Source: Welwitschia mirabilis
Taxonomy: Eukaryota; Gnetophyta; Gnetopsida; Welwitschiales
Direction of reading: 5' to 3'
DNA length: 64,000 bases
NCBI GenBank assembly: GCA_051453625.1
Contig: JBOZIK010000001.1
Location: 120,680,269 to 120,744,268, forward strand
The notes under the pieces are model-generated. The model was not told the DNA's origin. It searched no databases and was given only the letters and a program-made list of their open reading frames with translations. The first letter of the stretch is position 1. Each line of letters opens with the position of its first letter. Positions 36,530-48,627 of the stretch are shown piece after piece. Made by a program: the position numbers and the translations under genes.

Positions 36530-38769
36530 CATGTAATATATGCTAAAACAATTCCTTGCTTTTGCATGGGGGTAAAGTATAGAATGAAATACTAATTTTT
36601 AAAGATAACTATCTAAAGATATGATATTTCATCTTTCCATGTAATTTAATAGGAGTAGTCTCAAATCATTTTTTACATCATGAATATGTATTATTTTTAT
36701 CAATGAATTTAAAAGACTCCATGATACATACTTAGTAAAAGATCATAGACTATGAAAGTAAAGAGAAAATAGAAGAAAGCATGCAATATTAAGAAACTTT
36801 GTTAATGCACTTAGTAATTATATATTTAACTATTTTAAATAATCTAAAAGTAAGGGATTTATTCTAAAATTATATTTATTAATTACTTTAAATATGTTCA
36901 TTCTATTCTATATTTTATATTTAAACCTTATGTTAATTACATAAGAAGAGATTATCCTCCTCTTAAGGATTATTCAAGTTTAATCCCATAATGGGATTAT
37001 GTATAATATCAATTCCATCTAGAATGTTTAACATTCACTCCTAGGTGATGTTTAAAAATTGAATTTACTCTTAACAAATAATGTTCTTATAGCATTGATA
37101 AACACATGATAAAAGAATTTAACTCTTATGATTAGTTGTAAATGATAATAGAATTGAAAAAAAAAATCCTCAAAAAGTTGATTAATTAAATGAGTAGCTA
37201 TAATATCATGTAGTATGACTTTATGTTACAATTGAAAAGTGTTTATTGATGTTAGTTATAGAGTACTATGACCTATTTAATGTTATCCTAATAAGAGATA
37301 GTATTTACATTTAATATCTATGAAGGCTAAATTTAGATAAACTTAAGGGTGTCATATCCTATGCACATCCTATTATTTATTGGTCCCATGATAAATGATT
37401 AGATGAAACTTATTAGATAAAATTAGAGAAATGAAGATAAAATATTCACATAAGTAAAATAATAGTAAAGAAATTTATAATTAAAATTCAAGGATTTAAA
37501 TAAAAGATGTATGATGAGAAAATTACAAATTTTCTAAGATATTCGCAAGTCATGCCTATAATGTTGTAAACATGAACCCATAAATGTATTATACTAATTA
37601 CAAACGTAATTACATGCTTACTACTTCCTTGATATTGATTAAGTTAACTCTTGAGATATTGATTTTATGTTAGTCACTAAAAGTCAAAAATCTTCATATT
37701 TCTCTAGACCATAATAGAATAACTAGATTATTTTCTCCTTCCATTTATTATTTGAAACTCCTACTACTAACTCCCCAAATAGTTCATATGAATAGAATGA
37801 AAATATACTAAATATATAGAGCCTACATTTTAACAATGAATTACAAATGTTTAATGAAAAACACTCTAGTACAAGATTTTAAGTAATGACATAGAAATAG
37901 TACTTCATGAAGAGATAGGTAACATATAGATATGTAAAGCATACAAACAAACATTTTTATTCCTACTGAAGTCTACAAAGATACAAATCATACATGTAGT
38001 ATTTTGTGTTTTTACCTGATTGTATAATTTCTTATTTTCTATTTAAAGTTGTCTTTAGACATAGTTTTCTATTTTCATTTGGAGCTTGTTATTTTTCATA
38101 TCTTTTATTATTCATGATTTTATCTTTGATTTTCCCTAAATATTATTTTATGTAGTAGATTCTTATGTGGATTACTTTAACTTTGAAGCTAGATTATTTC
38201 ATGTAATAATGGTGGGAGGAAAAGAGACTAAAAAATAATTAAATGGAAATAGAAAAGATAAATCTATTTTATTATAATCCATAACCATGATATAAATCAA
38301 ACACCGAAGTCATGGTTAATGTGTGTATTAAAAATATTCCTAATATCAAACATTAATAAATTTAAAATATAACATTATTTCATACTAATCAATATTAAGA
38401 GAAATAAATAAATAGATGGTAATGAAATTATTAAAAAAATTAATTTTTAAGAGAAATGAAAATTATGCATAATTACTTATTTAGATGAAAAAGTATTAAT
38501 TTAATATATGAAATGAGCTTAGGCTACATTATCTAGTTCGACTTAATTGGAAGTAAAGGACATTTATTAGAATTAGATGATTCTTCAAGATTAGTAAAAA
38601 CATCTTCTATCTCATTCTATGACATAATTTCAAAAACTCATCATTTATTAGAAATTGACTATTATTAGTTAAGTTTTTAATAAAAAATATTATTTTAATT
38701 TGATTTAACTAACTCAAAATGTCCTTCTTATTTAATGAATAGTTTTTAATGAAACTCACGTAATCCTAT
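36530..38769 (-). other. 3' region of old element Z2
   Basis: Collinear with 10884-13019; no readable domain. Confidence 0.5.
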
Positions 38770-39710
38770 GTTGTACGATAAATATTTATCACTTGATTTG
38801 GAAATCATCATTTTAATTTTCTTGTCATCATGATACTAGAAGTATTTCTTTATGATTTATTATCAATTCACAACACTATGTATTATCTTATCTAATTTCT
38901 TAAGTTTCAAAATTTATTTTATAATGTTATCTTCATTGTTAAGATTTAATGTTTGAATTATCTTCCAAGAATAGTGTTCAATTTATACTACTACTAAGGA
39001 TTTGTTCTATAGATGAATTAGTATAGAGTATAGCCTAATACATTTTTCTATGTTGTATTATACTTACCTAATGCCTCATTCAACTTTTTATGTCACTTTG
39101 TATTAGAACTATTAGTTTTGGACAGTGCTTTTTTAATTTCTTCATTATAATATTCAACTTATTAATTAGTTCATAAAAGAGAAGTAGTTGTGATCTTGTG
39201 GGTAATTCTTACTAACTTCATTAATTTTTTCATGATATAGTTAATAAAATATGTTCCTTAATCACTAATAATAAATTATAGATAATTAAATTATTTAAAA
39301 ATATGTTTTTGAAAAAAATCAATAATAGTCTAGACATCATTTATTTTAGTTGCCTTAACCTCCACCCATTTTATAACATAATCGATACATATAATAATGT
39401 GTTAATAATCATTTAACTTGGGAAAATGTCTAATGAAGTTAATTTTTAATACACCAAATGGTTCATACTTAATAGCATTTTAACATTCTTAAAGGGTTCT
39501 TCTATTCATTAACAATAGTCATATTTTGTGACATGATTGTAATAATCCTTAAATAAAGTTTTCTAATAGAATCCACTTTGTAAAATGTTTTGAGTTATCT
39601 TATTTCTACTAAAGTATCCTGTAGATTTTCTATCATGGCACATTTACAAAATAAAGAATGTAATGTTGTATAATCTTAGCTTTGAAAACATGATATAAAA
39701 GATGGCTTTA
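38770..39710 (-). pseudogene. Integrase relic of element Z2
   Basis: Nearly the whole Ty3 integrase can be followed in the sense direction: the zinc-binding region GYFSRNKITQNILQSGFY then KTLFKDYYNHV (about 39680-39580); core ICIDYVIKWVEVKATK (about 39400); IISDQGTYFINY (about 39260); THKITTT and NQQVEYYNEEIKKALSK; and C-terminal FLLYN near 38790. The three acidic catalytic residues (D in IDYV, D in SDQG, E in QQVE) all survive, although CAA-to-TAA type stops break the frame. It continues upstream at 52668, being interrupted by element C. Confidence 0.82.
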
Positions 39711-39762
39711 AAACAAATGTAAATTTTAAGTCTATTTAAAATCATCTATTTATTTTTACTTA

Positions 39763-39767
39763 ATTAA
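39763..39767. repeat. Target-site duplication of element C, left
   Basis: ATTAA, identical to 52668-52672. A 5-bp duplication is standard for Ty3 integrases. Confidence 0.85.
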
Positions 39768-40502
39768 TGTTGTAGTGTGAATTTATACAATCTTTAAGTC
39801 CTTAGGAAAAACCTGTAAATTACAACAGAAAATACACACTAGTATAGACGAGAGTTAACCCGAATGTCATGATCCATTGCATGCACTAGACTAGAAGTTA
39901 GAGAATTGATTTCCAAAAGTAATTTTAATCTTTTCTACTTTAGTAAATGAAATTAAACAAGAATGTAAATGCAATGCAAGATGAATGATGATGAAATGCA
40001 AATGGATGAAATGAAAATGAGATGAGTTCTATTTAGATTCTAATCCTCCTATCATAAGAACTATTTCTTTATAAGTTAAATCAATTAGGAAGAGTTCTAT
40101 TACTTATTCATATTCAACATAGACTATAACAAATGCCAAATAGAATATGAATAATGCAAATACGGAATTGGAATGAAATAGCAATGGAAATCTAAGATAA
40201 CAAAGTTAACCTTAATAAAGGTTGCCCTTATGATCTAAATAGACTATAGAACTATAATTAAACTATAATCAACGTAAACCATAAGGGAAATTTACACAAT
40301 AATAGTAAAAAGTGTAATTGAATTAATCATGAACTTTTAAATCCACTTATAACAAAGTAGCAGCACCTCAATGGAGGATACTTAGCTCAACATGAAGATA
40401 AACTTCTCTCTATAGCTATTGGATGGATATCTTGTCCTTCAATCCTCTGTTACAAGAACATCAGGTATAAAACATGGAAAAGGAAGTGAAGGAAACGGAG
40501 GG

Positions 40503-40510
40503 TATTTATA
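40503..40510 (-). promoter_or_regulatory. LTR TATA box (element C, 3' LTR)
   Basis: TATAAATA on the minus strand. Confidence 0.6.
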
Positions 40511-40626
40511 GTTTTACATTGAAGTTCTAGAAGCTTAACCTTAAGAGTCAAAGAAGAAACCCTAGAAACCTATATGGATTACATAACCCCATTACAAAAA
40601 TAATTCTTTCAGTCCATGGAAAATAG

Positions 40627-40784
40627 ATATTATTTTAACTATCATGGGGATGACAATGGGGATGTCACTACATGTCAAAAGGTGGTTCATTAGCTTTAGA
40701 CCCTATAGTTAACTCTGCAGACTCCATCCATGTCAATAGTTCTATCATCCTGTCTGTTATGTGGATGACAAAGAGGATTATAGC
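40627..40784. repeat. Two hairpin modules in the 3' LTR of element C
   Basis: Modules at 40627-40668 and 40741-40784. The second has TCATCC (40745-40750), a 12-base loop, and GGATGA (40763-40768), then a second 3' arm AGGATTA. The first keeps two tandem 3' arms (GGGGATGACA, GGGGATGTCA) but its 5' arm has decayed. Confidence 0.65.
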
Positions 40785-41019
40785 CCTCTTCATATTCTAT
40801 CTCTAAGAAAAATCCATTTTCTACATGGTTAAATATTCCTTCAAAGTATAAAGTACCAAAATAAGCTTGAGATGCCTTCAAATATGTTAAGAACCACATG
40901 TTTCAATGATCATCCTATCAGTTCTCCATAATTAGTAGAGTTGTATATAAACCTACATAGATGTCCTCTAAATGTACTCAAAACATACCATTAAATTCTT
41001 ATAAATTGGCATCACAACA

Positions 41020-41035
41020 TAGGTCCTCCTTAGCC
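41020..41035 (-). other. Polypurine tract of element C
   Basis: Minus strand GGCTAAGGAGGACCTA directly before the LTR start. Element E has GGCTAAGTGGAGGGCTA at the same place. Confidence 0.65.
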
Positions 41036-43263
41036 TTGTCATCTCCTGACAAAGTGACTGATCAACTATATTGTGAGTTAATTTAACTAAGATAAATTGC
41101 AATTAGAAAAATGTAATTTGAGTTCAATTTTACCATGCATAAATAAACATCAAAAACCAATTAACTGATATAAATACTAATGTGTTCATAATCCTCATAC
41201 TTAAACACATCACAATAGAATGAATGGATGTCATACGCATACAAAAAGTCATGAAATGTAATAATAATAGCTCAAAAAATGAAAATGTGTGTGCATAATA
41301 TGAGATAGTGATACTGAAATTGATGTGTAAAGCTTAAGTAGTGATAACTCAAAGAATGATGCATTCAAGTTTATTAATGTATTCTACAAGGGGCAAAGTA
41401 CAAGAAAAAACATAGAATTCTTTTCCTTTAGATGATCTGAATCATGGCAATAGGAAAACTCTGTGAGTGTGCTACTATGCTCCTGCTAGAAAAAGTCCAT
41501 GAAATTTATTTAAGTAATATGAAATCATATTCAAATAACTCATCATAAATGTGTATTATAAAAGCTTAAATATAATCCTTTTAAATTTAAAATATTTACT
41601 CAACAGAATAAGCTCAAAAAGGTAATCCCCCCTTTCCAAAGTGAAGTAAGAAATCCCAGATTGCATAGGTAAAAAAAAATGAGTGTCATCCTAAATGTTG
41701 TGGTGATGACAACCATGTGATGATAATGATCAAATAAGATGTTTGGAAAGAGAAAAAAACAAAAAGAAGTCTGAAAGAAAGCAAGTAGTTGAAAAGTAGC
41801 AAAAAAGCTAAAAGAAGTTAAAGAGTAAAGAATTATCCTTAAAAACATGACCATGGTAAATAGAGATCTATGAAAAAAGGGTATTAAAGAGAAGAAAATG
41901 CACTAAGTAGAAGGAAGCAATGCTCATAAAAACTCCTTAAAATGTGCTCTAAACTCAGTAAGCATCGAAAAGTAAGAATGAAAACTCAAAAAGTATCATT
42001 ATCATCTATCAAAATAGAAACAACAACTCTCATGGATAAAAGCTATAAGTAAAAGCAACAAGAAACTACTAAATGATCAGATCCATAATATTATTTTGAA
42101 AAAGTATGAAAACAAGTTTGAAAACCCCAACAAAATAACTAAAGAAAAGAAAAATGAAAATGGAGAACTAGGAACATAAACAAGATTTTTCACTTATCCT
42201 AAATTCTAATCTAACAAATTCTCTTAGTAAAAGTCACAAAATCACCTAATGAAAAATGCATGACAGTATGTAAAAATTGATAATTACCATTTAAATAAGT
42301 AATGATTATGATGATGTCAAGTATGTCTAATGTTATTAAATAATGAATAATATGATAAAAGCTAAAGAACCATGCATTCATTAGCTCACATATCAAAATA
42401 ATACTAGAATCTGAAAAATTAAAATGATCATGTAGAAGTAACAATGCAAAAAAGAGTCTAGAAAATAAGCAATGCCTCTAATGACACTAGGGACATTACT
42501 GATCTTGTAGCCTCTAAGTAACATTTTATTCTGCCATAATGAGGGAAGTACAACCATTATTAGAGCAGTAAGGACTTCTACAGCATGATTAACTAGCCCC
42601 CCAGTGGAGTTCCCTCAGTTACGATATCATATTACCAAAGGCCCCTCTCAGGAAAATTTTCCCTGGTGTGCTTGCAATAGGATATCATAGTGACCATGTT
42701 TTTAGTTTAGATATGAAAGAGCATGGCTTTTATTTCTCTTCTTTTTTTTCTTGTCTCTCTCTTCTTTTTTTTTCTTTTCTTTTCTTTTTTTTTAGTTTAG
42801 TGAAAAAACTTTCGCATGACCAAGTACTCATAAGGATAAAACAAAAGTAATGAGATAAGAAATAAGTAAGAACATGTAAAAATAACTAATTGCTCATACC
42901 ATTAAAAGAGAACAAAAAAACCATAGAATCTTCCTTCTGAATGAAGTTCATAGGCATACAAATGTCTTAAGATTGGATAAATCCAATATCATCATCTTAA
43001 AATGCCCAAGTAAAAGATTACTAATCATGGTAACTTCATAAAGTAGTACATAAATCAAGTTAAAGATATTAAAGTAATAGCATGATGTCTACACAAGCGA
43101 TGAATTAAGAAGGAATTTAGATAATGACAAGAGGAAGGTCCCCCTCATTAAGAGGGCTTCTAAGACAAGTTCTTCTATTATGTTTAAGGTTTTATCAAAA
43201 GATGACTCATAGATCTTTAACCTTAGTCCATTGACTTTTTGAATTTTCCTAGTGGTTGGATTA
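41036..43263 (-). other. Long 3' region of element C, shared with element E
   Basis: Collinear with 59070-60660 of element E. The best conserved block is 42480-42720 (against 59935-60180), which includes CCAGTGGAGTTCCC and CTTGGTGTGCTT-like strings. A T/C-rich tract (42729-42793; purine-rich in sense) follows in both. No env-like frame can be supported on the minus strand. Confidence 0.6.
42729..42793. repeat. Pyrimidine tract
   Basis: About 65 bases of almost pure T/C. Element E has a shorter counterpart near 60205-60225. In sense it is a purine tract about 1.7 kb upstream of the 3' LTR. Confidence 0.7.
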
Positions 43264-43746
43264 NNNNNNNNNNNNNNNNNNNNNNNNNNNNNNNNNNNNN
43301 NNNNNNNNNNNNNNNNNNNNNNNNNNNNNNNNNNNNNNNNNNNNNNNNNNNNNNNNNNNNNNNNNNNNNNNNNNNNNNNNNNNNNNNNNNNNNNNNNNNN
43401 NNNNNNNNNNNNNNNNNNNNNNNNNNNNNNNNNNNNNNNNNNNNNNNNNNNNNNNNNNNNNNNNNNNNNNNNNNNNNNNNNNNNNNNNNNNNNNNNNNNN
43501 NNNNNNNNNNNNNNNNNNNNNNNNNNNNNNNNNNNNNNNNNNNNNNNNNNNNNNNNNNNNNNNNNNNNNNNNNNNNNNNNNNNNNNNNNNNNNNNNNNNN
43601 NNNNNNNNNNNNNNNNNNNNNNNNNNNNNNNNNNNNNNNNNNNNNNNNNNNNNNNNNNNNNNNNNNNNNNNNNNNNNNNNNNNNNNNNNNNNNNNNNNNN
43701 NNNNNNNNNNNNNNNNNNNNNNNNNNNNNNNNNNNNNNNNNNNNNN
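43264..43746. other. Assembly gap (483 N)
   Basis: It hides the very C-terminal end of integrase and the start of the 3' region of element C. Confidence 0.9.
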
Positions 43747-44700
43747 AGTCATTAGGATGTACTTTTTTTTATAAGATAAGAATCTTATCATTTAGAGGTT
43801 AACTTGTTATGTAAAAGGTGTACTCGGGAATTACATAAAAGGACAAATTGACCAGATTCAAATTACTTATGAAAATTATTTTTGTTATGTTTGAACTTAG
43901 CTTTGGCTTTATAAATGAGTTGACAATGTATGGCATAAGTATGCTTTTCATCTAAATGGTCAAGTTAGGCTAATTGAGATCTAAGATTTTTATCCAAATT
44001 TACAATGTTAAATTGATAGGTGGATCGATAGGAATTATAGCAAACATCAACTAACAAGATACAAACTTTTCCATGTATAATTTCATATGGTGAAAAACCT
44101 AGAGAGTTGTGTCAAGTAGTATAATAATAACAAAGGACATTATTAAGTTTAGAGGACCAAGTTTTTTTATTGACTGAGACTAATTTTTAGAGCATATTTT
44201 TAATTTCGCTATTTGTATTTTTGGCTTGGCCATTAGTTTAAGGATGATAAGCATATGTAATTCGATGTTCAATATTTGTGAATAAAAGAAGTTTTTGGAA
44301 AAGGTAATTAATGAAATGAGTTCCCTGATCACTAATAATGGTTCTAAAAAAATCAAAACATTAAAACATATGAGTTCAAGCTTTGATCCACTTAGTAACA
44401 TAATCAATGATCACTAGGATGTAACTTTTATCATAAGAAGGTGGTTTTATAGGGCCTATAAAGTCAACCCCCCTCCCCCTTAACCAAAAGGTTCACATTC
44501 AAGCATATGTTTAAGGAGCATATCTTAAGAATGAGTTAGGCTAACATAACATTAACACACATCACACCTTCTAGCAAATTTAAATAAGTCTTTAAAAAGG
44601 GTAGACCAATAAAAAGTAGAGTGAAGAATTTTCATGATAATCTTTTGGCCACTAAAGTATCCTCCATGTACCTCGCCATAATAAATTTTAAGGATTTCTA
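43747..44700 (-). pseudogene. Integrase relic of element C
   Basis: Sense order: zinc-binding domain GYFSGQKIIMKILHSTFYW then TLFKDLFKFARRCDVC (about 44660-44550); VDFIGPIKPP and VIIDYVTKW (about 44465-44395); IISDQGTHFINY (44338-44290); AYHP*TNGQAKNTNSEIK (about 44255-44200); SPYEIIHGKVC (about 44110-44080); and C-terminal FESGQFVLLCNSRVHLL (about 43865-43810). The catalytic Glu of NGQAE has become Lys (GAA to AAA), so the enzyme would be inactive even without its stops. A C6TC5 run at 44468-44479 lies just before VDFIGP and is unusually GC-rich. Confidence 0.88.
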
Positions 44701-46500
44701 AGCTTTTCCACTCAAGAATATACTTACACATGATGTGATCTTTGCATCTTCTAGAAAGATGGGGTTCATTCCATTCATAATTACCAATCCTATGGATAAA
44801 ATATTTACATTGGTTATGGTTGCAATGTTGAGGTGTTTTTATAGTAACAATTTAGTTCACAATATTAGCATACCAAGGAGCAAGATGAGTAGAAGAGATG
44901 GCATAAAGCTATTCCATAGCAAATAGTTGTTCATCTATAAAGGATTCATTTATAGGAAGTTCATCATGAGAATAAGAAAGTCAAATAGATGACAGGCAAT
45001 GCTATTACATTTTTTAGCTTTATCGATGATGATGAGATTAAATTTTTACATGGAAAGGATCCACCTAATAAGTTTGACACTAGGATCTTACTTATTCATA
45101 AAATATCATATGGCTACATGATTTATGTAAATATTGATGTGAAAGTTAAGAATATAATCTTGAAGATGATCAAGGTAAAAGATAATGGAAAGTGTTTCTC
45201 TCTTGATAAGACTATAGTTGGATTAGGCTTTAGAAAAAGTTTTACTAAGATAGGATATGACTTTAAAATCATTTTCATATTTTTGTCTAAGAACCCCACC
45301 CATAGCAATGTTGCTTACATCACATATGAGTTCAAAATTTTTAGTTCCAATCGAGACCCATGACAATAGGTTCAGAAGAAATGTTTTCTTGAAGTGTATC
45401 AAATACAAGTTGATATGAATTATTTTAATAAAACTTATCATCTTTTATGAGTAATGAGTGAAGGGATTTACAAATTTTATCATAATCATGAATAAAATGA
45501 TGATATAAACTAGCATAATCAAGAAATGATCTAACTTGCTTAACATTGGTTAGAAGGATAAGGTTTTTAATGATATTAACTTATGTGAAGTTCATCTTAA
45601 TCCCTTCCTTAAAAATGTGATAACCTAAAACAATTCCATATTTAATAAGAAAAAAACTCTTTTCCCAACTCAAATATAGACCACTCTCTATACATCAATC
45701 TAAAACTTTCCCTAATCTTTCTATGGTTTGTTTAAAGGTTTCACTAAAGATGGAGAAGTCATTCATAAATATTTTAATAGAATCCTTTATTATGTTAGAA
45801 ATGATCCCCATCATTACTCATTGGAAAGATCTAGAGGCATTGCAAAGTCCAAAAGGCATTTGTCTAAAGGCAAATGTTCCAAAGAATGAGGTAAATATTA
45901 TTTTGGCTTGGCCTTCACTTGCTATGCAAACTTGATTATAGCTACTATACCCATTAAGAAAATAATATTTGGAATGACCTTGAATTCTATCATGTACTTA
46001 ATTAAGAAAGGATAAAGGGAAATGATCCTTTTTTGTTACCTTTTTACGTTTTCTAAAATCAATTCACATTCTCATTCCCATGCCTTTTTTGAATGACTAT
46101 TAAAGGGCTAACCCACTCACTATCAAATATAGCATAAATGATTCTGACATCCATAAGTTTAATAATTTCATCTTTAATTATTTACGTAAGGGTAGGGTTA
46201 AGCCTTCATTGGGGTTTCTTAATTAGCATTATCCTTAAGTGAATTTTGTGTTGAACTATGAAAAGATGGATGGCAGCTAAGTCTTTATGGGTATAAGCAA
46301 AGGCATATTCTTTAAATGTTAAGAGTGACATCAAGTTAGATTCTTATTGATGAGTAAGAAGGTCATTTATTATCAGGGGTTTATTTAGAGTGTTGAATAG
46401 GAAAATGTATTTTAGACCTTTAGGCAATTCTTTAAGTTCTAAGTTAGAGTTTTCAACTGTCATCTTATCTGTCATGGGAATAACAAATGTGGGATAAAAC
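44701..46500 (-). pseudogene. RT and RNase H relic of element C
   Basis: RT starts near 46140 with FDSEWVSPLIVIQK. It shows FLNGYSSYNQV (motif A, catalytic Asp now Asn; codon 45953-45955), FGTFAFRQMPFGLCNAS (about 45870-45825) and IFMNDFSIF (codons 45758-45766), where the second catalytic pair is also Asn-Asp. The thumb VRSFLDYASLYHHF follows. RNase H runs from 45400 to about 44960 with NFELICDVSNIAMGGVL, SYLSKTFS and HLQDYILNFHINIY. The remaining 260 bases are the spacer to integrase. Compared with copy 2 at 2.4 kb, both share the MND change, so it may predate their divergence. Confidence 0.87.
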
Positions 46501-46759
46501 TATTTAAAAAGATTTTCTAATGAGTAAGCATCTTGGATTTCCTCCCAGTTGATGTATTTCTCATTCATAGGCTCAATATAGTGTATTTCAGATGGCTATC
46601 ATACAAAGTTAGCTGTTGTAGTATTATTAATCTCTTCTCAATTGACTACTATTGTAAAAATAAGGTAGGTTTAAGCTATTTTTCTAAGTTAAACTCATCT
46701 TCCATGTCCTTTTCAGTGGCATCAAAAACTCGAATGATGAACTTCTTATTTCCTATATG

Positions 46760-47110
46760 AAATTTCATCATTCTGGTTCATGTTTCAATGATACAATTGG
46801 ATATTGCACAAAGGCTCTTTCTAAGAATAGTAGATATCCTTCATTATGTTTTACCTTAATGATGACCACATCTATGGGTAAAAAGCTTTTTAACTTTAGA
46901 TATCCAGGTCCTTGATAATCCTAATGGTTTTTTAATTGAAGTATTAGCCTATTCCAAGATAATTTGTGTAGGTTATATTCTATTTTGTAATCCAAGTCTT
47001 TTATATATGTGAAGAGGCATGATGTTAACTAGCTCATATGTTAATTAAATATTTTTAAATTCTTTTGTTTCCTTTTTAAGGTAATACTCACAATTGCTAC
47101 TCCAAGGTTT
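46760..47110 (-). pseudogene. Protease relic of element C
   Basis: The sense strand shows FLPIDVVIIKVKHNEGYLLF then LERAFVQYP (family P-D-x(n)-PLILGRPFLAT), shifted by frameshifts. The upstream linker ENPKYSKWWKDLVRRKQK and VMKKCSKFKNLG (47240-47100) matches element A. The active-site Asp region is not clearly readable. Confidence 0.7.
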
Positions 47111-47474
47111 TTGAATTTAGAACACTTTTTCATGACTGAGTTAAAAATAGATTGAGCATAAAAAACTTTGCTAGGAATGATATGTTTTTGTTTTCTTCTT
47201 ACTAAGTCTTTCCACCACTTAGAATATTTAGGATTTTCTTGCAAGAGTTTCCAAAAAGTTAAGGTAATTTTTACTTATTATATCAAGGTTCTCAAGTGTT
47301 CATCAAAGGTAGGATTCATGTTTAACCAATCAAGCAAAGGAGTATATGGTTTCTTTCTTTTGTTTTCTTATGAACAATTTTTAGTGGAGGTTTTAGCATG
47401 TGATGTTGATGGGAAGTTATATGAGTCCAAAATCTCTACATCATCTTCTTCATTACTTTTTTCATTGTTTTTGA

Positions 47475-48070
47475 NNNNNNNNNNNNNNNNNNNNNNNNNN
47501 NNNNNNNNNNNNNNNNNNNNNNNNNNNNNNNNNNNNNNNNNNNNNNNNNNNNNNNNNNNNNNNNNNNNNNNNNNNNNNNNNNNNNNNNNNNNNNNNNNNN
47601 NNNNNNNNNNNNNNNNNNNNNNNNNNNNNNNNNNNNNNNNNNNNNNNNNNNNNNNNNNNNNNNNNNNNNNNNNNNNNNNNNNNNNNNNNNNNNNNNNNNN
47701 NNNNNNNNNNNNNNNNNNNNNNNNNNNNNNNNNNNNNNNNNNNNNNNNNNNNNNNNNNNNNNNNNNNNNNNNNNNNNNNNNNNNNNNNNNNNNNNNNNNN
47801 NNNNNNNNNNNNNNNNNNNNNNNNNNNNNNNNNNNNNNNNNNNNNNNNNNNNNNNNNNNNNNNNNNNNNNNNNNNNNNNNNNNNNNNNNNNNNNNNNNNN
47901 NNNNNNNNNNNNNNNNNNNNNNNNNNNNNNNNNNNNNNNNNNNNNNNNNNNNNNNNNNNNNNNNNNNNNNNNNNNNNNNNNNNNNNNNNNNNNNNNNNNN
48001 NNNNNNNNNNNNNNNNNNNNNNNNNNNNNNNNNNNNNNNNNNNNNNNNNNNNNNNNNNNNNNNNNNNNNN
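47475..48070. other. Assembly gap (596 N), probably overestimated
   Basis: Element A is continuous at the homologous place (about 4040-4055). The 13 bases left and right of the gap are similar (11 of 13), suggesting an unmerged overlap. Confidence 0.65.
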
Positions 48071-48617
48071 TCAATATTTTTGAAAGTTAAAACCTCATGG
48101 GTAGAAGGTGTTGTATCTATTCTACTTCTTTTTAGTAACTTCAAATCTCTTTTAACTTTATTTAAATTAGGTAAAGATTAAGATGCAAGAGACCCTTATG
48201 GTTTTTAGTTGGAAAGAATTGTTTATTAAAGCACATTCACTAAGTTTTCAATATCACCATTAGTTTTTTCAATGTTATTATTGATCTTTTCTTGCACTTT
48301 TCTTAATTCTTTTATGGAATCTCTAAGTGGATCATTTTGATTTAGTTGAAAATTAAGATTATTTGGTTGGAAGTTTGAATTCATGAATCTATCCTCAAAA
48401 GGTTTTCATTATGATTATCCATCTAATATTTATTGAAATTGTAGTTGGCTTTTAAAGTTAGGTGTTCTTTGTTTGAATGCACAAACTTCCTCAAACATCC
48501 TCTCTTTACAAATCGATAACAGAGGACACTCTTTAGTTGGATGAAAGTAGTTTTTACAAATTTCACAAGTTGAATTTGTATTTTTATCTTTTACTACTTT
48601 TTCATCAACTATCAATT

Positions 48618-48627
48618 NNNNNNNNNN
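48618..48627. other. Small assembly gap (10 N)
   Basis: Ten N inside gag, at the place corresponding to about 4557-4566 in element A. Confidence 0.9.

Larger units (their letters stand above)
33664..40420. repeat. Segmental duplication, copy 2
   Basis: Collinear with 7339-14690: Y internal end, LTR2, Z 3' region, Z integrase and the first about 650 bases of the A/C-family LTR. About 26 kb separates the copies; direct orientation. Confidence 0.85.
39768..41019 (-). repeat. 3' LTR of element C (1252 bp)
   Basis: TGTTGTAGTG ... GGCATCACAACA; pairs with 51413-52667. The polypurine tract follows immediately on the right. Confidence 0.9.

Noticed and set aside
41600-41854. Minus-strand hydrophobic frame of 84 codons after pol of element C, as an env-like membrane protein
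   Set aside because: Not conserved in element E's collinear region; hydrophobicity follows from T-rich codons.
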